Shown here one piece after another: positions 24,199-32,836 of a stretch of 64,000 nucleotides of DNA; positions within the stretch are counted from its first letter, which is position 1; each line of letters begins with the position of its first letter. Made by a program: the position numbers and the translations under genes. The notes under the pieces were generated by a model. The model was not told the DNA's origin. It saw only the letters and a program-made list of their open reading frames with translations, and ran no database searches. Location of the stretch: positions 434,001 through 498,000 of the forward strand of contig JAYPQK010000009.1 of assembly GCA_038131955.1 (NCBI GenBank). The letters run 5' to 3'. This stretch comes from SHAN690 sp038131955. Lineage in GTDB: Bacteria > Bacteroidota > Bacteroidia > Flavobacteriales_G > Salibacteraceae.

Positions 24199-24342
24199 GG
24201 CGTTGAGGTTTTCGAATGTTCCAGGATTGATCTGATAGATATCGTGAGGTCCAGCGCCGCTTGCGCGCGCTGAACTGAAGTATCCCCATTCACCGTCCTC
24301 GGAGACATAGTAGTATCGATCATCGTCCGTGGTGTTGATCGG

Positions 24343-25539
24343 CTAACCCATGTTCACGGGCTCTTGCCAATCACCTTTGGTGCTGTCATATTTGATGTAG
24401 AAGATGTCATATCCTCCCATCGAGCCGTGAGCCTCTGATGAGAAGTACAGAGAGCTCCCATTCGAATAAATGAATGGCGCATCCTCATTAAATGGGGTAT
24501 TCACCTTCGGCCCCATGTTCTTTACATCGATGAATGTAGAGTCATCCTGCATGGTGACCACGTAAATGTCTCGACCGCCATATCCTCCGGGTCGGTCGGT
24601 AGAGAAGTACACTGTCTTTCCATCTGGAGCCATCGAGGCGTGTCCCTCCCACTGAGGTGTATTGAGGCCCTTAAGTTTGATAGGCTTTGTCCATCCGGTG
24701 TCGTTCTTGTTATAGCTGACGTAGATGTCTTCGTTCTCCTTGCTACCACTGAGATAGAGGAAAAGAGTCTTGCTATCATACGAGATGCTCATCGGCGCCT
24801 CGTGACGATCTTCATCGTTGATGTTGTCGCTCAAGTTTCGTCCTTCTTTGAAAGGAGTCCCTTCTTCTGCGCTTTCACGAGTGGCGACAAAGACGTCCTC
24901 GTAGTAGTTTCCGGTGAACGATTTTTTTGACTTGTCGTTCTGAAGTCCTCCTTTGCTATCGGGCCCGCGATTGGCATAATACAGACGCAGACCATCAGGG
25001 CTGATGACAGGACTGTACTGTGAATTGTTGTCGTTGCTCGGAGGTGAGAGGATCTCAAGACTCAGAGCAAGACGGCGCTTCATTAATTCGATACCATTTC
25101 GGCAGTTATCCATGTAGTGCAGGGTCTCGATCCTTCTTGATTCTGAGGGTCGTTGGGTCTGCATGTATTCATTGTACAGGTCGATCGCGTCTTCGAACTG
25201 ATAGGTGAAGTGCTTGGCTCTTGCCAGATAAAAGACCACATCGTCATAACCCTCCTCGCCTACGATCCCTTTCAGAATATCGTAAGCCTGATCCCTTCCC
25301 GTGCTCTTGTATACCATGCAAACACCTGTTTTATATTGGAGGTAAACATCGTTCGGGCGCAGATCCCAAAGGCTGTCATACATCGCAAGAGCCCTCAGAT
25401 AACTCCCATCGTTAAACAACTCATCCGCGTCGTATAAGCTGCGTTTGAATGCAGCCGACATATTGTCCTGAGCGTAGAGCGAAGTGGTTAAAATGAGGAG
25501 GACACCCGCCAGAACATGTTTCAATGGTCCCAATTGCAT
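24343..25539 (-). CDS. N-terminal fragment of the PorE-like protein
   Basis: The 398-residue piece before the amber codon. Signal MQLGPLKHVLAGVLLILTTS begins at 25539; a start at 25575 is also open. It keeps the TPR-like region (SYLRALAMYDSLWDLRPNDV) and propeller motifs such as MAPDGKTVYFSTDRPGGYGG and GSMGGYDIFYI. On its own it lacks the last blade and the peptidoglycan-binding end, so it would not be anchored. Confidence 0.7.
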   Translation of the reverse strand: MQLGPLKHVLAGVLLILTTSLYAQDNMSAAFKRSLYDADELFNDGSYLRALAMYDSLWDLRPNDVYLQYKTGVCMVYKSTGRDQAYDILKGIVGEEGYDDVVFYLARAKHFTYQFEDAIDLYNEYMQTQRPSESRRIETLHYMDNCRNGIELMKRRLALSLEILSPPSNDNNSQYSPVISPDGLRLYYANRGPDSKGGLQNDKSKKSFTGNYYEDVFVATRESAEEGTPFKEGRNLSDNINDEDRHEAPMSISYDSKTLFLYLSGSKENEDIYVSYNKNDTGWTKPIKLKGLNTPQWEGHASMAPDGKTVYFSTDRPGGYGGRDIYVVTMQDDSTFIDVKNMGPKVNTPFNEDAPFIYSNGSSLYFSSEAHGSMGGYDIFYIKYDSTKGDWQEPVNMG

Positions 25540-25612
25540 GAAGCGTATACGTTGATGTAAGCTAAAAATATCCAAAAGTGAAAGCGTCTGAATCCACCAT
25601 TTAAGGGTTTAC

Positions 25613-25620
25613 TAACTTTG
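25613..25620 (+). promoter_or_regulatory. -7 box of the M16 peptidase gene
   Basis: TAACTTTG, an exact TAnnTTTG match, ends eight bases before the ATG at 25629. This implies a very short or absent leader. No clear -33 element is seen. Confidence 0.55.
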
Positions 25621-25628
25621 AATTCTTA

Positions 25629-26858
25629 ATGGAATTCGACATCATTCGCCTTCAAAATGGTCTCCGCGTGGTACACGTGGAGGACAAGAACATCATGACC
25701 GTGCATTGTGGTTTCATCATCAATGCGGGATCGCGAGATGAATCCGCCGAGGAAGGTGGACTCGCCCATTTGATCGAACACTGTTTGTTCAAGGGAACTA
25801 CCCATCGCAAGGCGTTTCATATTCTCTCAAGATTAGACTCTGTGGGGGGTGAGGTCAATGCCTACACGACCAAAGAGGAAACGAGCATCTACGCCAGCGC
25901 TCTGAAAGAACACTTCGATCGGGCAGCGGAGCTCTTGGTGGACATCACCTTTGCCAGTACTTTTCCCGATAAGGAGATCGAAAAGGAAAAGGGCGTGATC
26001 GTCGATGAGATCAACTCTTACCGTGATAGTCCGGATGAACAATTGGTGGATGAGTTTGAGGAAAGAATGTTCCCCAATCATAGTCTGGGACGCCCGATCC
26101 TAGGGGATGAGAAACGGGTACTTTCCTTTCAGCGTGAAGACTTGAAGGCTTTTGTCCAAAGAAACTATGCGACCGATCAGATCGTCTTCGCGTGTGTCGG
26201 TAATGTGCCTTTGAAGAAAGTTGAAGCGTTCTGCAAGAAGTTTCTGGAGCCAATTCCGAAACGGACTTCCGCACAACACCAGAGGAATACTCCCGATTAC
26301 GCCCAATTCGACCTGACCAAAAAGACTTCCGTCCATCAGGTGCATGCCATGCTCGGTTGCGATACCATTGGAATGAATGATGATCGTCGCAGAGCAATGG
26401 TCTTGATGAATAATGTCTTGGGTGGACCGGCGCTCAACAGCCGTTTGAACCTGAATATTCGAGAACGATTTGGTTACTGCTACTACATCGAGTCTAACTA
26501 TGTTCCTTATTCGGATTGTGGTACGTTTCAGATCTACTTCGGAACGGACAAGCGGCATCAGAAGAAGGTTACGCGTTTAGTAATGAAAGAGCTGAAATCG
26601 CTGATGGATCAGCGACTGACAGAACGTACGCTGAAGAGTGCTAAAGCACAGTTGCTCGGCCAGATCGCCCTGGCTCAGGAGAATCGAGTGAGCTTCATGC
26701 TCTCCTTGGGTAAATCCCTGCTCGCCTTTGATCGTGTCGACTCCTTCGAGGAGATTGTCGAGGATGTACAGACCATTGGTGCAGATGAGGTGCAGTCCCT
26801 GGCCCAGGAGACCTTCGGCACTGATCATCTTTCCCTTCTCAGCTACGTGCCCAATTAA
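25629..26858 (+). CDS. M16-family zinc peptidase
   Basis: A 409-residue peptidase of the pitrilysin/processing-protease family. The inverted zinc motif HLIEH (His47, Glu50, His51) is intact, and the downstream ligand glutamate lies in EKGVIVDEINSY. The C-terminal half is the inactive-type repeat with the conserved RERFGYCYYIES segment that shapes the substrate cavity. There is no signal peptide, so it is probably cytoplasmic. It starts a plus-strand run with the O-methyltransferase and threonine aldolase genes. Confidence 0.9.
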   Translation: MEFDIIRLQNGLRVVHVEDKNIMTVHCGFIINAGSRDESAEEGGLAHLIEHCLFKGTTHRKAFHILSRLDSVGGEVNAYTTKEETSIYASALKEHFDRAAELLVDITFASTFPDKEIEKEKGVIVDEINSYRDSPDEQLVDEFEERMFPNHSLGRPILGDEKRVLSFQREDLKAFVQRNYATDQIVFACVGNVPLKKVEAFCKKFLEPIPKRTSAQHQRNTPDYAQFDLTKKTSVHQVHAMLGCDTIGMNDDRRRAMVLMNNVLGGPALNSRLNLNIRERFGYCYYIESNYVPYSDCGTFQIYFGTDKRHQKKVTRLVMKELKSLMDQRLTERTLKSAKAQLLGQIALAQENRVSFMLSLGKSLLAFDRVDSFEEIVEDVQTIGADEVQSLAQETFGTDHLSLLSYVPN

Positions 26859-26909
26859 GGCTTGCGTAAGCGTTGACGTCCCTTTATCTTCCGCCCTTCA
26901 ATAGAGATT

Positions 26910-27557
26910 ATGGACTTTTTACCAGATGAAATTGAAGCCTATGCTGAGCGGTTTACCGCACCTGAACCGCCGTTGTTGCATGAGCTGAATCGCTATACGC
27001 AAACCAACGTGTTGCAACCTCGCATGTTGGCAGGCCACCTCCAAGGTAGGTTCATCTCCATGCTGAGTAAGATGATCCGACCGACGCGTATCTTAGAGAT
27101 TGGAACCTATACGGGTTATTCTGCCCTTTGCTGGGCAGAAGGGCTTGCGCCGGATGGCCGGATCGATACATTGGAGGTGAATGATGAATTAGAGCCCAAG
27201 ATCCAGCGCTTTTTTGACCGTTCAGAGTACGGAAAAAAGATCAATCTCCACATAGGCGATGCGATGGAGCTTATCGATGGCTTACCCGACGGTTACGACA
27301 TCGTGTTCATGGATGCTGATAAGAGTAACTATCCCAACTACTTGGATAAGTGTTTCTCGAAGGTGAAGTTGGGCGGATATATCATAGCGGATAATGTTCT
27401 TTGGAGTGGAAAGGTTTGTATGGATCCCGCCGAAATGGATCAAGACACAAAAGCATTATTCAATTACGCTCAGAGGGTAACCGATGACGACAGATTGGAG
27501 CAGATCTTGCTTCCAATTCGCGATGGACTTCTAATAGCAAAAAAGATCAAGGAATGA
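26910..27557 (+). CDS. class I SAM-dependent O-methyltransferase
   Basis: A 215-residue enzyme of the catechol/caffeoyl-CoA O-methyltransferase type (PF01596). It shows the SAM-binding EIGTYTGYSALCWAEG, an acidic end of the second strand (DTLEVND), and the metal-binding VFMDADKSNYPNYL with ADNVLWSGKV. It needs a divalent metal and methylates a hydroxyl group; the acceptor is unknown. It overlaps the threonine aldolase gene (ATGA). Confidence 0.9.
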   Translation: MDFLPDEIEAYAERFTAPEPPLLHELNRYTQTNVLQPRMLAGHLQGRFISMLSKMIRPTRILEIGTYTGYSALCWAEGLAPDGRIDTLEVNDELEPKIQRFFDRSEYGKKINLHIGDAMELIDGLPDGYDIVFMDADKSNYPNYLDKCFSKVKLGGYIIADNVLWSGKVCMDPAEMDQDTKALFNYAQRVTDDDRLEQILLPIRDGLLIAKKIKE

Positions 27558-28639
27558 TAGATTTTAGAAGCGATACCGTTACGCGTCCTACCGATGAGAT
27601 GCGTAAGGCAATGATGGATGCACCTCTGGGCGACGATGTGTTCCAAGACGATCCGACGGTCAATCGACTAGAGGCTAAAGCGGCCGAAATGTTTGGTAAG
27701 GAAGCGGCGCTCTTCGCTCCCTCGGGTACGATGACCAATCAGATCGCGATCAAAGTTCACACCCGGCCCGGCGATGAGGTGGTCTGCGATCAATTGGCAC
27801 ATATCTACAACTACGAAGGAGGAGGAATCGCCTTCAATTCGGCCTGCTCGGTCAAACTGCTCCAGGGCGATAAAGGACGCTTCACCAAGGAGATGGTCCG
27901 GTCAGCTATCCATGCCGATGATGTTCATTTTCCCGTCACACGACTGGTTAGTTTGGAGAATACGAGCAACAAAGGCGGTGGCGTGATCTGGGATCAAGCT
28001 GAAGTACAGCATATCTCGGATTTCTGTCGTGAAGAAGGTCTGGCGATCCATTTGGATGGTGCCCGACTCTTCAATGCCCTCGTGGAAACAGGTCAATCAA
28101 CCGAGTCGGTCGGTCAACAATTTGATTCGATCTCGATCTGTTTGAGCAAAGGATTGGGCTGCCCGGTTGGTTCGTTGTTACTGGGTGATCGAGACTTCAT
28201 CCATCAAGCACGTCGGGTGAGAAAAGTTTTCGGAGGAGGCATGCGTCAAGCCGGGATTTTGGCGGGAGCCGGGATCTATGCCCTGGACCATCATGTCGCT
28301 CGATTGAAGGAGGATCATGCCCGCGCTAGAAGGCTCGCCGAAGCGCTCGAAGCATGCGACTGGGTAGAGCTGGTGGTTCCGGTAGAGACCAATATCGTCA
28401 TCGCCGAACTCAGGGATCACGATCAACTGGGTGCTCGACTATCACAAATGGAAGAGGCAGGCGTCAATGGTATCGGACTCGGAGTCGGCAGGATACGTTT
28501 CGTGACGCACCTCGACATTACCGATGAAATGATCGGTCAAGCTATTCAGGTCATTCAGCAGCTGGGGCCTGTTTCAGCGCACCCTGCACAGGACGATGGT
28601 CTGAAAGCATCGGAAAGGCAATCGAAGAAACAATACTGA
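27554..28639 (+). CDS. ltaE: low-specificity L-threonine aldolase
   Basis: A 361-residue PLP enzyme that splits threonine or allo-threonine to glycine and acetaldehyde. The N-terminus is highly typical (FRSDTVTRPTDEMRKAM and GDDVFQDDPTVNRLE), HLDGARLFNA holds the PLP-binding aspartate, and the Schiff-base lysine lies in SICLSKGLGCPVGS. The last 30 residues are encoded in an 89-base overlap with the 3' end of the convergent phosphatase gene, and they look like an extension beyond the fold. Confidence 0.92.
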   Translation: MIDFRSDTVTRPTDEMRKAMMDAPLGDDVFQDDPTVNRLEAKAAEMFGKEAALFAPSGTMTNQIAIKVHTRPGDEVVCDQLAHIYNYEGGGIAFNSACSVKLLQGDKGRFTKEMVRSAIHADDVHFPVTRLVSLENTSNKGGGVIWDQAEVQHISDFCREEGLAIHLDGARLFNALVETGQSTESVGQQFDSISICLSKGLGCPVGSLLLGDRDFIHQARRVRKVFGGGMRQAGILAGAGIYALDHHVARLKEDHARARRLAEALEACDWVELVVPVETNIVIAELRDHDQLGARLSQMEEAGVNGIGLGVGRIRFVTHLDITDEMIGQAIQVIQQLGPVSAHPAQDDGLKASERQSKKQY

Positions 28640-30185
28640 TCGTCGGAACGATCTGGGTGATGTCGACCTGTGTATTGGTTACACCCGGCTCGATACCCTT
28701 TCCAAAGAAGATCATAGGTACATGTGAGTCGTAGTTGTACGACGACCCGTGCGTAGTCCCTTGATGACCATATTCCATCCACCCCGGAAGGTATTTGATC
28801 ACCATGTCGCCCGAGCGGAGTTGATTCCATCCCATGCGCGCCATGCTTGCAAATTGATCTCCGGGCAGCGGATGCTGCAGTTGCTTTGTGCTGAGTACGC
28901 CACCCACACCTTCGAAACCTAAAGAGAATCGTTCGATCTCTTCCATGACCTTCTTTGGTTCCATCTTCTTCTCTCGCATGAGATCGTGGTTCAAGAAGAC
29001 CTGTTGGTTGGAATAGCTCAAGATCCATTCACCTTCACCGAAGGCCTCGTTCACCGCAGCTTTCATTCCTTCCTCGAACGCATCACCGTCGAAGTAATCT
29101 ATCGGAATGCGATTGTCCTTCATGTAGGCCGGTACTTGCGCAGCAGCATGGTCAGCGGTCAGGAATAGGGTGTATTCATTGGCACCAACGCGCTCATCCA
29201 GTTCTTTCAAAAGTCGAGCGATCTCCTGATCGAGTCTTAGATAGATATCCTCCACCTCGATGCTCTGCGGACCAAAGGCGTGGCCCGCCATATCAGGGGT
29301 TGAGAAGGAAATGGCCAATAAGTCTAGGTCGTCGTCCTGTCCGAGGTCTTCATTGATGATGGCCTGCACCGCCAGTTGTCTCAAGATGGTGTTCCCAAAT
29401 GGAGAAATAGCAAATGGGTAGTAGCCCTTCTCTTTGATGATAGCAGGAAGGTCATAGGGGAAAACCGGCTTTCCATTCGGATTGATCACCTTCTCATATG
29501 GGGTGTCATCGCCAGTGCTTTCATTGTACAGCTCAATTGCCAATAGCGGGTCCCACCCATCTTTGCTCAACTCGTCGGCGTGCTTTTCCCTATTGAATTT
29601 CTTCATCCATGAGGGAAGGGCATCCATGTAGTGACTGCTCGTGATGAAATTCCCATTGTCGTAGTCCATCCAATAGGCGGCGCTTCCTGAATGTCCAACG
29701 GGAAGAATGGCTGATCGATCTTTCAAAGAGATCCCGATCGTTTTTCCTTTGAATTGGTTTGAAATGCGGATGGCATCACCCAACGTTGGAGCAATCAGTC
29801 GATGGGGTCCTCGCTGGCCAGACTCTTCTGAGGTGCCTACTGACTTTAGATTTTCATCCCCAACGCAGTAGACCTTCTTGTTGTCCTTTTTGTCAAACCA
29901 GTCGTTGGCTATGATCCCGTGATCCATAGGGGTTGTTCCGGTATAGACCGAGGCGTGTCCGGGTCCGGTGTAGGTGGGGATGTAATTGAAGTGCGCATTC
30001 TTGCACATGTGTCCTTCGCCTATCAGCCGTTTAAATCCATCATCACCGTATTTATCCCAGTAGCGATAGAGATAGTCTTGTCTCATCTGATCCACTACGA
30101 TTCCCACGATAAGCTTTGGGCGTTGTTGAGCAAACATTCCGGTAGCAAGGAACAGGATCGATAGAAGGGAGGTCAACTTTTTCAT
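28551..30185 (-). CDS. pafA: PafA-type alkaline phosphatase
   Basis: A 544-residue secreted phosphatase with a signal ending in MFAQQ. It matches PafA, the Bacteroidota alkaline phosphatase with a threonine nucleophile: metal-ligand Asp32 in VVDQMRQDY, nucleophile Thr73 in TYTGPGHAS and Asn94 in IIANDWF, with the same spacing (41 and 21) as PafA's Asp38, Thr79 and Asn100. DMAGHAFGP, TADHAA and TTHGSSY supply the remaining ligands. It releases phosphate from monoesters in the periplasm. The start at 30185 overlaps the crcB stop (ATGA); ATG 30191 is also open. Confidence 0.9.
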   Translation of the reverse strand: MKKLTSLLSILFLATGMFAQQRPKLIVGIVVDQMRQDYLYRYWDKYGDDGFKRLIGEGHMCKNAHFNYIPTYTGPGHASVYTGTTPMDHGIIANDWFDKKDNKKVYCVGDENLKSVGTSEESGQRGPHRLIAPTLGDAIRISNQFKGKTIGISLKDRSAILPVGHSGSAAYWMDYDNGNFITSSHYMDALPSWMKKFNREKHADELSKDGWDPLLAIELYNESTGDDTPYEKVINPNGKPVFPYDLPAIIKEKGYYPFAISPFGNTILRQLAVQAIINEDLGQDDDLDLLAISFSTPDMAGHAFGPQSIEVEDIYLRLDQEIARLLKELDERVGANEYTLFLTADHAAAQVPAYMKDNRIPIDYFDGDAFEEGMKAAVNEAFGEGEWILSYSNQQVFLNHDLMREKKMEPKKVMEEIERFSLGFEGVGGVLSTKQLQHPLPGDQFASMARMGWNQLRSGDMVIKYLPGWMEYGHQGTTHGSSYNYDSHVPMIFFGKGIEPGVTNTQVDITQIVPTISIVSSIAFPMLSDHRPVQGALKQAPAAE

Positions 30186-30550
30186 TTCCAAATCTTTGAA
30201 AGGATCAATAAGAGAAAGATACAGGCGAGCACACTTCCAATGACGTTAAAAGTGGCAAGACCGATCTGACCATCTCGGATCATTTGTACGGTCTCCATGC
30301 TAAAGGTAGAGAAGGTGCTGAATCCACCGCATAATCCAACGGCCAAGAAGAAATACGTAGGGGAATACGAATCGGGCGTGAGCTTAAACACTACCCATCC
30401 TAAGATTCCGGTGGCGATCAGGTTGGAGCTGAACGTCGCCCAGACGGTCGTCGAAACATCGAGGTTTCTGAACATATGGCTCATGCCGAACCGGAGCAGA
30501 CTGCCAAGTCCGCCGCCGATGAAAACTGCGATCCAGCTGAGTGCATTCAT
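30182..30550 (-). CDS. crcB: fluoride channel CrcB/Fluc
   Basis: A 122-residue membrane protein with four helices. Family motifs are GGGLGSLLRFGMS, the TFSSNLIATGILGW segment with the conserved Asn, and GLCGGFSTFSTFS, whose phenylalanines line the fluoride pore. It works as a dual-topology dimer that lets fluoride leave the cell. The frame is open to 31003, but the true start MNALSW at 30550 overlaps the PAP2 stop (ATGA). I see no fluoride riboswitch upstream. Confidence 0.93.
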   Translation of the reverse strand: MNALSWIAVFIGGGLGSLLRFGMSHMFRNLDVSTTVWATFSSNLIATGILGWVVFKLTPDSYSPTYFFLAVGLCGGFSTFSTFSMETVQMIRDGQIGLATFNVIGSVLACIFLLLILSKIWK

Positions 30551-31110
30551 GTGATGTGAAATCTTTTGATGACATAGAGCAAACCACGGTAGACTCCATA
30601 AGCGATCAACGCTCCTAGGAGGAAGCCTCCGATCACATCGAATACAAAATGCTTTCCGAGATAGATTCGAGAGTAGCCATTCACGAGTGCGAAGGCGAGC
30701 ATCGAAACGGTGATGGCTCTGTTCTTCAGGATCAGCGAAATCAGGACGGCGAGTCCCATCGTATTGGCGGCGTGAGAAGAGACGAATCCGAACTTTCCTC
30801 CGCATCCGTCTGCCAAGTGGAGTAGATCCTTTAACCCGGGATGGTGGCACGGCCGGAATCGCATCAAGGTTTCCTTGAAAAGGACTGAGATCTGATCGGT
30901 GAGCACCACATTCAGGACAATGAATACCACGATCAGCAAGGAGCGCTTCCAGCCAAAGATCTTTTGGATAAGAAACAGAAGACCAAGATACAGTGGTATC
31001 CAAGTAGTCTTTTCGCTAATCAGGGTCATCAGAGAGTCACCTGCAGGGGAGTGGGCCTGATTGATCCCTAGAGTGAGGGCGTGGTCGAACGATATGAGTG
31101 CGTCGAACAT
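30547..31110 (-). CDS. PAP2-family membrane phosphatase
   Basis: A 187-residue protein with five or six membrane helices and all three phosphatase motifs: KETLMRFRP, SSHAANT and SRIYLGKHFVFDV. PAP2 enzymes act on lipid phosphates such as undecaprenyl pyrophosphate or phosphatidate on the outer face of the inner membrane. It follows pyrG by nine bases and overlaps crcB downstream, so a pyrG, PAP2, crcB, pafA transcript is likely. Confidence 0.9.
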   Translation of the reverse strand: MFDALISFDHALTLGINQAHSPAGDSLMTLISEKTTWIPLYLGLLFLIQKIFGWKRSLLIVVFIVLNVVLTDQISVLFKETLMRFRPCHHPGLKDLLHLADGCGGKFGFVSSHAANTMGLAVLISLILKNRAITVSMLAFALVNGYSRIYLGKHFVFDVIGGFLLGALIAYGVYRGLLYVIKRFHIT

Positions 31111-31119
31111 GCCGTAGAT

Positions 31120-32742
31120 CTACGCAGTGGCAACAGGTTCTTTTTCGTGGATGGCTGCCTTGATGAAGTTGACGAAGAGGGGGTGTGGATTAGCCACGGT
31201 ACTCTTGTATTCAGGGTGAAATTGTACGCCGATGAAGAAAGGGTGACTTGGGATCTCAACGATCTCTACGAGTTCGCTCTTTGGATTGGTTCCGGTCGCC
31301 TTCATTCCAGCCGACTCAAATTGATCGAGGTAGCCGTTGTTGAATTCATAACGATGACGGTGACGCTCTGAGATCTCAGTTCTGCCGTAGATCTTATGTG
31401 CTAGGGTTCCTTCTTTCAATTCACACGCATAGGCGCCCAGGCGCATGGTGCCTCCCATATCGGTAATCGACTTTTGTTCTTCCATGATCCCGATGACGGG
31501 GTGGGGATTGTCTTCATTCATCTCCGTGCTATTCGCGCCTTCCAAGTGAAGTACGTTTCGAGCGAATTCGATGACACAGCATTGCATTCCTAGACAGATT
31601 CCGAAGAAGGGAACGCCATTCTCACGGGCGTATTCGATCGCGGTGATCTTTCCTTCCAATCCACGTTGGCCAAACCCAGGGGCTACGATGATGCCCTGCA
31701 TTCCTTGGAGTTCAGTGGCCACATTCTCCTTCGTAAGATCTTCGGAGTGCACCGAAACCACATCCACAGAGCACGCATTGCTTACGCCGGCGTGAACCAG
31801 CGCTTCCTGGATGGATTTATAGGCGTCCTGGAGCTCAACATACTTTCCGATCAATCCGATACGCACAGTCCGTTGCGGATTCTTGAAGATGGTCAAGAAG
31901 TTTCGCCAATTGTCCAGAGTAGGCTCATCGCGCAGCTGAAGTTTCAGTCGTTCCAATACCACCTTGTCGAGTTGCTCTTTCTTCATCAAGACGGGAACAT
32001 CGTAGATGGTCTCTGCATCCATCGATTCAATGACCGAATGGTCGCTTAGGTTGCAGAACAAAGCGATCTTCTTTTTCTGCTCTTCAGTCAATGGATACTC
32101 CGTGCGGCAAACCAATACATCCGGCTGAACCCCTTGTGACTGCAGGGTCTTGACAGAGTGTTGTGTGGGTTTTGTTTTCAGTTCACCCGCCGCTGCGAGG
32201 TAAGGAATCAATGTCAAATGGATCACCATGACGTTATCATAGCCATGTTCGTAGCGGAACTGACGAACGGCTTCTACATAGGGCAAGGACTCAATGTCGC
32301 CTACGGTTCCTCCGATCTCCGTGATCACGATCTCAAACATCCCAGTATTCCCAAGCTTGGTGACACTGTTCTTGATCTCATCGGTAATATGAGGAATGAT
32401 CTGAACGGTCTTGCCCAAGTAATCTCCGCGACGCTCTTTGTTGATGACCGTCTGATAGATGCGACCCGTGGTCACGTTGTTTGCCTGCGAGGTCGGAACG
32501 TTCAGAAAACGTTCGTAATGGCCAAGGTCCAGATCGGTCTCTGCTCCGTCGTCAGTGACGTAGCATTCGCCGTGCTCGTAGGGGTTAAGGGTGCCCGGAT
32601 CCACGTTGATGTACGGGTCCAGTTTTTGAATAGTTACCGAGTAACCTCGCTCCTGAAGGAGCTTCGCTAATGACGCAGAAATGATTCCTTTTCCGAGGGA
32701 AGAAGTAACCCCTCCTGTGACGAAAATGTACTTTGTAGACAC
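31120..32742 (-). CDS. pyrG: CTP synthase
   Basis: A 540-residue enzyme that aminates UTP to CTP using glutamine. The synthetase domain opens with FVTGGVTSSLGKGIISASLA and contains the nucleotide-binding DPYINVDPGTLNPYEHGE. The C-terminal glutaminase domain has the nucleophile in FFGICLGMQCC and the His-Glu pair in VQFHPEY. Translation starts at GTG (32742). The start codon touches the 3' arm of a leader hairpin, described separately, which suggests control of initiation. Confidence 0.95.
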   Translation of the reverse strand: MSTKYIFVTGGVTSSLGKGIISASLAKLLQERGYSVTIQKLDPYINVDPGTLNPYEHGECYVTDDGAETDLDLGHYERFLNVPTSQANNVTTGRIYQTVINKERRGDYLGKTVQIIPHITDEIKNSVTKLGNTGMFEIVITEIGGTVGDIESLPYVEAVRQFRYEHGYDNVMVIHLTLIPYLAAAGELKTKPTQHSVKTLQSQGVQPDVLVCRTEYPLTEEQKKKIALFCNLSDHSVIESMDAETIYDVPVLMKKEQLDKVVLERLKLQLRDEPTLDNWRNFLTIFKNPQRTVRIGLIGKYVELQDAYKSIQEALVHAGVSNACSVDVVSVHSEDLTKENVATELQGMQGIIVAPGFGQRGLEGKITAIEYARENGVPFFGICLGMQCCVIEFARNVLHLEGANSTEMNEDNPHPVIGIMEEQKSITDMGGTMRLGAYACELKEGTLAHKIYGRTEISERHRHRYEFNNGYLDQFESAGMKATGTNPKSELVEIVEIPSHPFFIGVQFHPEYKSTVANPHPLFVNFIKAAIHEKEPVATA

Positions 32743-32778
32743 CCGTATTTGTTTTTAATAATACGGGAAACAAAGGTA
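32742..32778 (-). promoter_or_regulatory. pyrG promoter and leader hairpin
   Basis: The minus strand has TACCTTTG (32771-32778), an exact -7 box, followed by TTT and then an 8-base perfect stem: CCCGTATT (32760-32767) with AATACGGG (32742-32749) around a 10-base A-rich loop. The last G of the stem is the first base of the GTG start codon. The CCC run lies where transcription should begin, about four to six bases after the -7 box. Confidence 0.6.
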
Positions 32779-32836
32779 GAATTCGCCCTCGGTTGACCAC
32801 CGAAAACTTTCAAAAGATTTCAACCGGTGATCAAGA

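Larger units (their letters stand above)
23575..25539 (-). pseudogene. PorE-like envelope protein gene interrupted by an amber codon
   Basis: One continuous frame of 655 codons is broken only by TAG at 24343-24345 (codon 399). Sequence on both sides is family-like: VNMG, stop, then PINTTDDDRYYYVSEDG, where relatives usually have GYPINTxDDDRYY, so a Tyr codon has become TAG. Order of parts: signal peptide, TPR-like region (about 20-120), PD40 beta-propeller blades, a carboxypeptidase-like Ig domain, then a C-terminal SPOR-like domain (CYFRVQVGAYRNPGKF). PorE of the type IX secretion system has the same first three parts but ends in OmpA. It could be a real mutation, a base-call error or a read-through codon. 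Confidence 0.75.

Noticed and set aside
30551..30700. Fluoride riboswitch before crcB
   Set aside because: The region upstream is PAP2 coding sequence, and I see no crcB-motif pseudoknot pattern.
30551..31003. Long N-terminal domain on CrcB
   Set aside because: That stretch is the PAP2 gene in another frame. The ATGA overlap at 30547-30550 fixes the CrcB start.
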